From Bacillota bacterium (GTDB taxonomy: Bacteria > Bacillota > Clostridia > Lachnospirales > Cellulosilyticaceae): a DNA stretch of 5,694 bases. Positions within the stretch are counted from its first letter, which is position 1, and every line of letters starts with the position of its first letter. Under the pieces are notes generated by a model that saw only the letters and a list, made by a program, of their open reading frames with translations, had not been told where the DNA came from and ran no database searches. This document shows, piece after piece, positions 1 through 5,694 of this stretch. The DNA lies in assembly GCA_023393125.1 (NCBI GenBank), contig JAEWMQ010000104.1, positions 1 through 5,694 on the forward strand, written 5' to 3'. The translations under genes and the position numbers were made by a program.

Positions 1-40
1 GACCTTGACGGTCAGACCTCGCCCCTTTCCTGCCAGGAGG

Positions 41-1735
41 TCAGTGTCCCTTGGACTCGCCCTCGATGGCGTCGTGCTCGGCGCCCTCCACCGCGTGGTG
101 GTGGTGCGATTCCGCTGCATCGATCTCTGCCTGCGTGACCGGCGTGAGACGGTCCTCGAAGAACCAGCGCGACAGTGCCGAGCGGAGGTTCTCGTGCCAC
201 GGGATGCGGCCCTTGTCGTTCGGCCGCACGACGAGCGGCTCGTAGGTCTCGAAGTCGACCAGCTTCACGCGCTCGTAGGCGTCGACAGGCTGGTGGACCT
301 CGATGTACTCACCACCGGGGAGGCGGACGATGCGACCGGACTCGTAGCCGTGCAGCGCGATCTCGCGGTCCTTCTTCTGCAGTGCGATCGCGACACGCTT
401 GGCGATGAAGTAGCCGACGACGGGGCCGACGAACAGCAGGGCCTGGAGCGCGTGGATGACACCCTCCATGGTCAGCGAGAAGTGCGTGGCCATGAGGTCG
501 GAGGATGCCGCGGCCCACAGCACGGCGTAGAAGATCACGCCGGCGACGCCGATGGCGGTGCGGGTGGGAGCGTGGCGCGGGCGCTGTGCGATGTGGTGCT
601 CGCGCTTGTCCCCGGTGATCCACGCCTCGATGAAGGGGTAGATCGCGACGAGCAGGATGAACACCATCAGCACGACGAGCGGGATCAGGATGCCGAACGA
701 CCAGGTGCGGTCGAACAGGACGACGTCCAGGTTCGGCGGGGCGAGACGCAGCGCGCCGTCCGCGAAGCCGATGTACCAGTCGGGCTGGGTGCCGGCGGAC
801 ACGGGGGAGGGGTCGTACGGTCCGTAGTTCCAGATCGGGTTGATCTGGAAGAAGGACGCGATGAGCACCAGCACACCGAACGTGATGAACAGGAAGCCGC
901 CCATCTTCGACATGTAGACCGGGACCATCGGGTAGCCCACGACGTTGTCGTTGGTGCGGCCCGGGCCGGCGTACTGCGTGTGCTTGTTGACGATCATCAG
1001 CATCAGGTGCACTGCGAGCAGTGCGATGAGGATGAGCGGCAGCAGCAGGATGTGCAGCGTGTAGAGGCGTCCGACGATCGTGGTGCCGGGGAACTCGCCG
1101 CCGAAGAGGAGGTACGAGGTCCAGGTGCCGATCAGCGGGATGCCCTTGATCATGCCGTCGATGATGCGGAGGCCGTTGCCCGAGAGCAGGTCGTCGGGGA
1201 GCGAGTAGCCCGTGAAGCCCTCTGCCATCGCGAGGACGAACAGGATGAAGCCCACGACCCAGTTGAGCTCACGCGGCTTGCGGAACGCACCGGTGAAGAA
1301 CACGCGGAGCATGTGCACGCCGATGCTGGCCACGAACAGCAGCGCCGCCCAGTGGTGCAGCTGGCGGACGAGCAGACCACCGCGGATGTCGAAGGAGATC
1401 CGGAGGGTCGACTCGAGCGCCGCCGACATCTCGATGCCGCGCAGGGACAGGTACGCGCCGTAGTAGTGCGTCTCGACCATTGAGGCCTGGAAGAAGAACG
1501 TGAGGAACGTTCCCGACAGGAAGACGACGACGAAGCTCCACAGGGCGATCTCGCCGAGCATGAAGGACCAGTGGTCCGGGAAGATCTTCCGACCGAGCTC
1601 CTTGACGAGGCCGGAGATGCTCGTGCGCTCGTCGAGGTAGTTCGCTGCTCCGGCGACGAAGCGCCCGCCGAGCGGCTTTTCGTTCGAGGATCGGGCCTGC
1701 TCAGTGCCCGACTCGTTGACAGTCGCGGTGCTCAA
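41..1735 (-). CDS. qcrB: Cytochrome bc1 complex cytochrome b subunit QcrB
   Basis: Di-heme cytochrome b, the membrane core of the menaquinol:cytochrome c reductase; it oxidises menaquinol at the Qo site and passes one electron across the membrane through hemes bL and bH. The 564-residue product has many hydrophobic helices. Likely heme ligands are His127 and His141 on one helix (14 apart, RQLHHWA and GVHML) and His228 and His243 on another (15 apart, as in b6-type proteins). The Qo-site PEWY motif appears as PDWY at 318-321. After the last membrane helix (about 430-452) there is a cytoplasmic tail of over 100 residues, typical of actinobacterial QcrB, ending in an acidic, His-rich stretch with HHHH at 544-547. 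The start is TTG at 1735, overlapping the qcrA stop as TTGA, with GGGAG 5 nt upstream. It is the last gene of the ctaE-qcrCAB operon visible here. Family assignment is very secure; the exact start is likely. Confidence 0.97.
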   Translation of the reverse strand: MSTATVNESGTEQARSSNEKPLGGRFVAGAANYLDERTSISGLVKELGRKIFPDHWSFMLGEIALWSFVVVFLSGTFLTFFFQASMVETHYYGAYLSLRGIEMSAALESTLRISFDIRGGLLVRQLHHWAALLFVASIGVHMLRVFFTGAFRKPRELNWVVGFILFVLAMAEGFTGYSLPDDLLSGNGLRIIDGMIKGIPLIGTWTSYLLFGGEFPGTTIVGRLYTLHILLLPLILIALLAVHLMLMIVNKHTQYAGPGRTNDNVVGYPMVPVYMSKMGGFLFITFGVLVLIASFFQINPIWNYGPYDPSPVSAGTQPDWYIGFADGALRLAPPNLDVVLFDRTWSFGILIPLVVLMVFILLVAIYPFIEAWITGDKREHHIAQRPRHAPTRTAIGVAGVIFYAVLWAAASSDLMATHFSLTMEGVIHALQALLFVGPVVGYFIAKRVAIALQKKDREIALHGYESGRIVRLPGGEYIEVHQPVDAYERVKLVDFETYEPLVVRPNDKGRIPWHENLRSALSRWFFEDRLTPVTQAEIDAAESHHHHAVEGAEHDAIEGESKGH

Positions 1736-2811
1736 TGACGCTCCCAGAAGCTCGGGCCGACGGGTTCTTCGAAATCACTGCGGGCGATGAGGTAACCCTC
1801 GTCGTCCACGGTGATGGGCAGCTGCGGCAGCGGACGGGCGGCCGGGCCGAAGATGACCTTGGCGCCCTCGGTGACGTCGAACTGCGACTGGTGGCAGGGG
1901 CACAGCAGGTGGTGGGTCTGCTGCTCGTACAGGGCGACGGGGCAGCCGACGTGCGTGCAGACCTTGGAGTACGCGACGATGCCGTCGTACGACCAGTCCT
2001 TGCGGTCCTCGGCCTCCTTGAGCTGCTCGGGGAGCAGACGCATGAGCAGGACGATGGCCTTGGCCTTCTCCTCGAGGTACCCGTCGTGGTGCGACAGCGA
2101 GGCGAGGGACTCGGGGATGACGTGCACGGCGGAACCGAGGGTGAGGTCGGCGGCGCGGATCGGCAGACCCGACGGGTCGTGGGCGAGGCGCTCGCCCTGC
2201 TTCCACATCGTGTGGCTCAGCAGCGCGACCGGGTTGCCGGCCAGCGGCTTCTCCTCGGATCCGTGCGGGGCCAGGCCGCGGAACAGCGTGATGCCCGGGA
2301 GGATCGACGCCACGAGTGCGGCGATCAGCGAGCCGCGCAGCGCGGTGCGGCGACCGAAGCCCGACTCCTCGTTGGCCTCGCGGAGGCCTTCGACGGCAGC
2401 CGCGCGCGTCGCGTCCGTGCCACGGGTGGCGTGGCGGAGCTCGATGTGCTCCTTGTCGGACATGATCGCCTTCGACCAGTGGATCGCGCCGATGCCGATG
2501 GCCAGGAGCGCGAGACCGATGCCGAGACCGATGAACAGGTTGTTGTTCCGGATGTCTCCGAACTCACCGCTCTCGATCGGGAAGAGCATGTAGGCCGCGA
2601 TGGCCCAGATGCTCGCCGCCAGGGAGATGTAGAACAGGGTGTAGACAGTCCGCACGGCGCGCTTCATGGCGGCCGGGTCCTTGTCCGTCATCCGCTCGCG
2701 GTGCGGCGGCAGGCCCGGGTTCTGCACGGGGTCGGTGACCGCGACTGCGAGCCCGGAGGACGGCTTCAGCGAAGCCCTCCCGTGCTCAAGCGGTTCTTCC
2801 TCGTGTGACAT
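1732..2811 (-). CDS. qcrA: Cytochrome bc1 complex Rieske iron-sulfur subunit QcrA
   Basis: Rieske [2Fe-2S] protein that takes the first electron from menaquinol at the QcrB Qo site and hands it to QcrC. The 359-residue protein has a hydrophilic N-terminus, then three predicted membrane segments (about 55-79, 91-112 and 158-180). Three segments are characteristic of actinobacterial QcrA, whereas most other bacteria have one. The C-terminal Rieske fold carries box I CTHVGC (285-290) and box II CPCHQSQF (304-311). By family knowledge Cys285, His287, Cys304 and His307 bind the cluster, and Cys290 and Cys306 form the stabilising disulfide. A Pro-loop-like GPAARPLP follows at 322-329. The ATG start has GAGGAG 4 nt upstream. 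The gene follows qcrC by 46 bp and overlaps qcrB by 4 bp. All catalytic residues are present, so the protein should be functional. Confidence 0.97.
   Translation of the reverse strand: MSHEEEPLEHGRASLKPSSGLAVAVTDPVQNPGLPPHRERMTDKDPAAMKRAVRTVYTLFYISLAASIWAIAAYMLFPIESGEFGDIRNNNLFIGLGIGLALLAIGIGAIHWSKAIMSDKEHIELRHATRGTDATRAAAVEGLREANEESGFGRRTALRGSLIAALVASILPGITLFRGLAPHGSEEKPLAGNPVALLSHTMWKQGERLAHDPSGLPIRAADLTLGSAVHVIPESLASLSHHDGYLEEKAKAIVLLMRLLPEQLKEAEDRKDWSYDGIVAYSKVCTHVGCPVALYEQQTHHLLCPCHQSQFDVTEGAKVIFGPAARPLPQLPITVDDEGYLIARSDFEEPVGPSFWERH
1741..1745 (-). promoter_or_regulatory. Ribosome binding site of qcrB
   Basis: Read on the minus strand this is GGGAG, 5 nt before the TTG at 1735. It lies inside the last codons of qcrA. 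It supports the unusual TTG start and, with the TTGA stop/start overlap, suggests translational coupling of QcrA and QcrB. Confidence 0.65.
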
Positions 2812-2815
2812 TGTG

Positions 2816-2821
2816 CTCCTC
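2816..2821 (-). promoter_or_regulatory. Ribosome binding site of qcrA
   Basis: Minus-strand GAGGAG, 4 nt before the ATG at 2811, in the 46-bp gap after qcrC. It is the strongest Shine-Dalgarno match among the respiratory genes in this window and fixes the qcrA start. Confidence 0.65.
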
Positions 2822-2857
2822 GCCTTGAGTTCCGTACGTCAGTGAAAGTTGATGGGG

Positions 2858-3658
2858 TCAGTTCGACTTCGCGGTGATCCACACCGTGATGCCGATGAGG
2901 GACCCGATGCCGAAGATCCAGATGAACAGACCCTCGGAGACCGGACCGAGCGACCCGAGCGTGAATCCGCCGACGGGCTCGCTCTCCTGCATGTACATGA
3001 GCGCGGAGATGATGTCGCGCTTCTCCTCGGTCGTGAGGGTCAGGTCGTTGAAGACCGGCATGTTCTGCGGGCCCGTGACCATGGCCGCGTAGATGTGCAG
3101 CGGGCTGGTGTTGGTCAGCGCGGGGGCCCACTTGCCCTCGGTGAGCGCACCGCCGGCCGCGGCGACGTTGTGGCACATGGCGCAGTTGATGCGGAAGAGC
3201 TCGGCGCCGTTGGCGACGTCGCCCTCGCCGTCGAGCACCGTCTCGCTGGGGTACCCGGGGCCGGGGGCGACGGACTGGACCCACGAGGCGATCGCTTCGA
3301 TCTGGTCCTGCGTGAACTGGACCGGCTTCTGGGGAGCCTGCGGGCCCTGGGCCTGCAGGGGCATGCGGCCGGTGGCCATCTGGAACTCGACCGAGAGCTC
3401 ACCGACGCCGTAGAGCGACGGGCCGTCGCCGGTGCCCTCGAGGTTCATGCCGTGGCAGGTGGCGCAGTTGGCCTGGAACAGCTTCTTGCCGTCCTCGACC
3501 GTGAGCGCTGCGGAGGATGCCGTGGGCTCGGTGGACGCCATCGCTGCGGAGGCGCCGGCGTACACGCCACCGGTCAGCAGAAAGCCGACGCCGATCAGGG
3601 CGGCCGCTGCCCACTTGCTCCGGCGACCGGACTGGCGACGCGGGTTCTTGGATGCCAT
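2858..3658 (-). CDS. qcrC: Cytochrome bc1 complex di-heme cytochrome c subunit QcrC
   Basis: Membrane-anchored di-heme cytochrome c (cytochrome cc). It takes electrons from the Rieske protein and delivers them to subunit II of the aa3 oxidase, replacing a soluble cytochrome c. The 266-residue product has a basic N-terminus, a hydrophobic stretch at about 16-38 (signal peptide or anchor, with small residues suiting cleavage near 37-42), two cytochrome c domains and a C-terminal membrane helix at about 243-262. Heme sites are CATCH (65-69) and CAMCH (159-163); the likely axial methionines are Met100 (GRMP) and Met200 (QNMPVF). The frame stays open upstream into the ctaE region, but homology begins near the ATG at 3658, just 23 bp after the ctaE stop, so I chose this start. 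The Shine-Dalgarno is weak: GGAG lies 12 nt upstream and a bare GAG 7 nt upstream. The function is secure, the start probable. Confidence 0.96.
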   Translation of the reverse strand: MASKNPRRQSGRRSKWAAAALIGVGFLLTGGVYAGASAAMASTEPTASSAALTVEDGKKLFQANCATCHGMNLEGTGDGPSLYGVGELSVEFQMATGRMPLQAQGPQAPQKPVQFTQDQIEAIASWVQSVAPGPGYPSETVLDGEGDVANGAELFRINCAMCHNVAAAGGALTEGKWAPALTNTSPLHIYAAMVTGPQNMPVFNDLTLTTEEKRDIISALMYMQESEPVGGFTLGSLGPVSEGLFIWIFGIGSLIGITVWITAKSN

Positions 3659-3681
3659 GGAGGTACTCAGCTCCGCTCTGG

Positions 3682-4314
3682 TTACTTGACGAAGTAGATG
3701 ACGGCGAACAGGACGATCCAGACGACGTCCACGAAGTGCCAGTAGTACGACACGACGATGGCGGAGGTCATCTCCTTGCGACCGAAGTTCTTGACCGCGT
3801 AGGCGCGGCCGATGACGAGGAGGAAGGCGACGAGACCGCCGGTCACGTGGAGGGCGTGGAAGCCCGTCGTGATGTAGAACGCGGAGGCGTACGAGTCGGC
3901 GCCGATCGGCATGCCTTCGTACACGAGGGTCGCGTACTCCCACACCTGGCCGGACACGAAGATCGCGCCCATGACGAAGGAGAGGAAGAACCACTCGACC
4001 ATGCCCCACTGGCGGAACTGCCAGATGGATCCGCGGCGGTAGGGCTGGAAGCGCTCCGCGGCGAAGACGCCGGCCTGAGCGGTGATCGACGACAGCACCA
4101 GGATGAGCGTGTTGACCGCGGCGAACGGGATGTTCAGCAGCACGGTGCGCTCGTCCCAGAGGCCGGGGGAGGTGTTGCGGATGGTGAAGTAGATCGCGAA
4201 GAGTCCGGCGAAGAACATCACTTCACTGCCGAGCCACACGATCGTGCCCACGGCGACCGGGTCGGGTCGCTTCACCGAACGCAGTGCCTGGTTGTATGTC
4301 GCTGGAGTCGTCAC
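3682..4314 (-). CDS. ctaE: Cytochrome c oxidase subunit III (CtaE)
   Basis: Subunit III of the aa3-type heme-copper oxidase. It carries no redox centre but stabilises subunit I and its proton uptake. Read from the GTG at 4314 the protein has 210 residues and five membrane segments (about 22-44, 64-85, 105-125, 142-169, 184-208); like other actinobacterial CtaE proteins it lacks the first two helices of the mitochondrial form. Family marks are SEVMFFAG with the conserved membrane glutamate (Glu31), FHALHVTGG (152-160) and YYWHFVD (190-196). First gene of the ctaE-qcrCAB operon; linkage to the bc1 genes fits the bc1-aa3 supercomplex. An ATG at 4323 would add three residues (MVR). I prefer the GTG because no Shine-Dalgarno precedes either codon and a good -10 hexamer overlaps the ATG, placing the transcript start near 4314. 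Identity is secure; the start is about 60:40. Confidence 0.95.
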   Translation of the reverse strand: MTTPATYNQALRSVKRPDPVAVGTIVWLGSEVMFFAGLFAIYFTIRNTSPGLWDERTVLLNIPFAAVNTLILVLSSITAQAGVFAAERFQPYRRGSIWQFRQWGMVEWFFLSFVMGAIFVSGQVWEYATLVYEGMPIGADSYASAFYITTGFHALHVTGGLVAFLLVIGRAYAVKNFGRKEMTSAIVVSYYWHFVDVVWIVLFAVIYFVK

Positions 4315-4321
4315 ACGGACC

Positions 4322-4327
4322 ATTATG
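4322..4327 (-). promoter_or_regulatory. Candidate -10 element of the ctaE-qcrCAB operon
   Basis: On the minus strand this reads CATAAT, five of six matches to TATAAT. Its last base lies 7 nt before the GTG at 4314, the normal distance to a transcription start, so the mRNA may begin at the GTG with no leader. I see no convincing -35 box at 16-19 bp upstream, which is common for actinobacterial promoters. The hexamer overlaps the alternative ATG at 4323, so both cannot be used on the same transcript. This is inference from sequence only. Confidence 0.45.
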
Positions 4328-4328
4328 G

Positions 4329-4338
4329 CGGATATCCG
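4329..4338. repeat. Perfect 10-bp palindrome CGGATATCCG
   Basis: A perfect inverted repeat lying 1 bp upstream of the candidate ctaE -10, inside what would be the -35/-10 spacer. The position would suit a repressor or redox regulator operator, but ten bases is short and no known operator consensus is recognised. It may be chance. Confidence 0.3.
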
Positions 4339-4423
4339 GCGGGTGTTATCGCATCCCTGAAGGTGCGCCGCTCGCCGCGCCGTCGACGCGGGCGGCCGCG
4401 GACGATGACGTGCCCGGCGCCGA

Positions 4424-4429
4424 TAGGAT
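4424..4429 (+). promoter_or_regulatory. Candidate -10 element of trpD
   Basis: TAGGAT fits the actinobacterial TANNNT -10 pattern and ends 8 nt before the ATG at 4438, so transcription could begin at or just before the start codon, giving a leaderless or nearly leaderless mRNA. No good -35 is visible (GACGAT at 4401-4406 is a poor match at 17-bp spacing). The AGGA inside the hexamer could instead be a distant Shine-Dalgarno (10 nt from the ATG), in which case the promoter lies further upstream. Confidence 0.4.
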
Positions 4430-4437
4430 CGGACCTC

Positions 4438-5493
4438 ATGGCGGAGCAGTTCTCATGGCCCGATGTCCTCACGAGCCTTCTCGAGGGGCGTGACCTCAGC
4501 GTGGCCGAGTCGACGTGGGCCATGACCCGCGTCATGGCGGGGGATGCGACGCCTTCGCAGCTGGCGGCGTTCCTCGTGGCGCTGCGCGCGAAGGGCGAGA
4601 CGGGCGACGAGATCGTCGGCTTCCGCGACGCGATCCTCGACGCGGCGGTCCCGCTGCAGGTGCCGGCGGACGTGCTGGACATCGTCGGGACCGGCGGGGA
4701 TCGTTATGGCACTGTGAACGTCTCGTCGATGGCGTCGATCGTCGCGTCCGCCGCGGGCGTGCCGGTGGTCAAGCACGGCAACAAGGCGTCGAGCTCGAAG
4801 TCCGGCTCCTCCGACGTCCTCGCGGCGCTGGGCATCGACCTCTCCCTGAGTCCCGAGCAGGTCTCCAAGGTGCTGGATGCCGTGGGGATCACGTTCGCGT
4901 TCGCCGCGGCCTTCCACCCCGGCTTCCGCCACGCCGGTCCGACGCGCGCCGATCTCGGCATCCCGCCCGTCTTCAACTTCCTCGGTCCGCTCTGCAACCC
5001 GGCACGCGCCGAGGCGAACGCCGTCGGTGTGGCGCAGCTCGACCGGGTCCCCCTGATCACCGGCGTGTTCCAGACGCGCGGCGCGACGGCGCTCGTCTTC
5101 CGCGGTGATGACGGGCTCGACGAGCTGACCACCACGGGCCACAGCCGCCTGTGGGAGATCGCCCGAGGCGACATCCGCGAGCACGACATCGATCCGCGCG
5201 AGCTCGGCATCCCGCGCGCCTCGATCGACGACCTCCTCGGCGCGGACGCCGCGCACAACGCGCAGGTCGTGCACCGTGTGCTCGGCGGGGAGGAGGGACC
5301 GGTGCGCGACATCGTCCTCCTGAACGCGGCCGCCGGCATCGTGTCGTACCGGCTCTCGCAGGACGCGTCGCAGATGCAGCGGCCGATCCTGGAGCGGCTC
5401 GCCGAGGCGCGGGACGACGCCGCATCCGCGATCGACACCGGAGCTGCAGCCGAGAAGCTGCAGGCATGGGTGGCGGCGACGGCCGCGGCCTGA
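4438..5493 (+). CDS. trpD: Anthranilate phosphoribosyltransferase TrpD
   Basis: Second step of tryptophan synthesis: joins anthranilate and PRPP to give N-(5'-phosphoribosyl)anthranilate and pyrophosphate, in the cytoplasm as a homodimer needing Mg2+. The 351-residue length is normal for the family. An N-terminal helical region (1-75) is followed by the PRPP-binding GTGGD (84-88), NVSS (94-97), the KHGNKASSSKSGSSD loop (112-126), RHAGPTR (164-170), the FNFLGPLCNPA segment (179-189) and GDDGLDEL (223-230) with the metal-binding Asp228-Glu229 pair. The segment before FN reads LGIPPVFN, where many homologues have LGxRTxFN. The start is ATG at 4438, just before the typical SWPDVLTSLL opening; an in-frame ATG at 4405 would add 11 residues without similarity that I recognise. 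No other trp gene is nearby. It is divergent from ctaE, as in M. tuberculosis, and lies 9 bp before the PHP-like gene, probably co-transcribed. Confidence 0.97.
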   Translation: MAEQFSWPDVLTSLLEGRDLSVAESTWAMTRVMAGDATPSQLAAFLVALRAKGETGDEIVGFRDAILDAAVPLQVPADVLDIVGTGGDRYGTVNVSSMASIVASAAGVPVVKHGNKASSSKSGSSDVLAALGIDLSLSPEQVSKVLDAVGITFAFAAAFHPGFRHAGPTRADLGIPPVFNFLGPLCNPARAEANAVGVAQLDRVPLITGVFQTRGATALVFRGDDGLDELTTTGHSRLWEIARGDIREHDIDPRELGIPRASIDDLLGADAAHNAQVVHRVLGGEEGPVRDIVLLNAAAGIVSYRLSQDASQMQRPILERLAEARDDAASAIDTGAAAEKLQAWVAATAAA

Positions 5494-5496
5494 GGG
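5492..5496 (+). promoter_or_regulatory. Ribosome binding site of the gene after trpD
   Basis: GAGGG, overlapping the trpD stop codon and 6 nt before the ATG at 5503. It fixes the start of the downstream gene and suggests that its translation follows that of trpD on the same mRNA. Confidence 0.6.
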
Positions 5497-5502
5497 ACGG
5501 AC

Positions 5503-5694
5503 ATGGACCCGCACGAGGCGCTGAGCGAGATCGCGACGTTGCTCGAGCGGGAGCGGGCCTCGCGGTACAAGTCGCAGGCGTTCCGGCGTGCGGCTGATGC
5601 CGTCGCGGCGATGTCACCCGCCCAGCTCGCCGACGCCGCATACGTGCGGCGGCAGAAGGGCATCGGCGACTCGACCTTCGAGGTGATCCAGCAG
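5503..5694 (+). CDS. PHP domain-containing protein, N-terminal fragment (runs off the window)
   Basis: Only the first 64 codons are present; the frame is open to the window edge. The fragment begins MDPHEALSEIATLLE, has a helical, arginine-rich stretch with YKSQAFRRAADAV (about 22-34) and ends with KGIGDSTFEVIQ (about 52-63), which looks like a helix-hairpin-helix motif. This combination resembles the N-terminal region of actinobacterial PHP-domain proteins and the start of PolX-type polymerases (IAxLLE, AxRRAA, GIGxxxxxxI), where it binds DNA. From memory, PHP-domain genes occur with similar openings (MDPxxALxxIA) in actinobacteria. The PHP metal-binding histidines, expected further downstream, are outside the window, so catalytic function cannot be judged. 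The ATG has a good Shine-Dalgarno and lies 9 bp after trpD, so it is probably in the same operon. No role in tryptophan synthesis is implied. Confidence 0.7.
   Translation, partial: MDPHEALSEIATLLERERASRYKSQAFRRAADAVAAMSPAQLADAAYVRRQKGIGDSTFEVIQQ

Noticed and set aside
1..40. Possible terminator or regulatory repeat downstream of qcrB (GGTCAGACC at 10-18 and TGACGGTCA at 6-14 are short palindromes)
   Set aside because: Each stem is only 4 bp, there is no T-run, and the window ends here, so no terminator or next gene can be supported.
5..1483. Long plus-strand open frame (492 codons) opposite qcrB
   Set aside because: It is antisense to a clear cytochrome b gene, its product is a low-complexity Arg/Asp/Glu/Val/His protein with no recognisable domain, and G+C-rich codon bias commonly leaves such antisense frames open.
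1735..2808. Plus-strand open frame covering almost exactly the antisense of qcrA
   Set aside because: Same codon-bias shadow as opposite qcrB. The Rieske motifs on the minus strand are unmistakable, and the antisense product has no family features.
2858..4009. Longer minus-strand frame (383 codons) ending in QcrC
   Set aside because: The extra N-terminal part overlaps ctaE in another frame and is Arg-rich shadow. The signal/anchor segment and the homology start at the ATG at 3658.
4365..4404. Very G+C-rich stretch in the trpD-ctaE spacer, considered as a hairpin or attenuator
   Set aside because: Only the central GTCGAC pairs cleanly; the flanking bases give several mismatches. There is no leader-peptide frame with tryptophan codons.
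3517..5493. Long plus-strand frame (658 codons) ending in TrpD, looking like a fusion
   Set aside because: The upstream part is antisense to qcrC and ctaE and crosses the intergenic spacer. TrpD similarity begins at the ATG at 4438.
4704..5663. Minus-strand open frames opposite trpD
   Set aside because: Ser/Arg/Ala-rich translations without domains, opposite a gene with all family motifs intact.

Overview
The window looks like chromosomal DNA from a high-G+C actinomycete. The protein style best fits Microbacteriaceae, and a Microbacterium-like genus is my best guess from memory. Evidence for this is the G+C-rich coding bias, a branched bc1 module of actinobacterial type (a Rieske protein with three membrane segments, a di-heme cytochrome c and a cytochrome b with a long C-terminal tail), and the head-to-head arrangement of trpD with ctaE, an order also known from Mycobacterium tuberculosis.

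Minus strand, positions 4323 down to 41: four genes in one tight operon, transcribed right to left as ctaE - qcrC - qcrA - qcrB. ctaE encodes subunit III of the aa3-type cytochrome c oxidase. qcrC, qcrA and qcrB encode the whole catalytic core of the menaquinol:cytochrome c reductase. The gaps are short (23 bp, then 46 bp, then a 4-bp stop/start overlap), so one transcript is likely. In actinobacteria these proteins form a bc1-aa3 (III2IV2) supercomplex in the cytoplasmic membrane. The two hemes of QcrC pass electrons straight to the oxidase, so no soluble cytochrome c is needed. Oxidase subunits I, II and IV are not in this window.

Plus strand, positions 4438 to the right edge: trpD (anthranilate phosphoribosyltransferase, complete, intact motifs) is followed after 9 bp by the first 64 codons of a gene that resembles the N-terminal region of actinobacterial PHP-domain proteins.

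Between the two divergent units lies about 110 bp holding two candidate -10 elements, one for each direction. Each is placed so that transcription could begin at or very near the start codon, suggesting leaderless mRNAs. A 10-bp perfect palindrome lies just upstream of the ctaE -10. The first 40 bases of the window, downstream of qcrB, hold no gene or convincing terminator.

I see no mobile element, CRISPR array, RNA gene or novel system. This is a core respiratory and biosynthetic locus. The points worth a second look are mostly about starts, promoters and small sequence variations.
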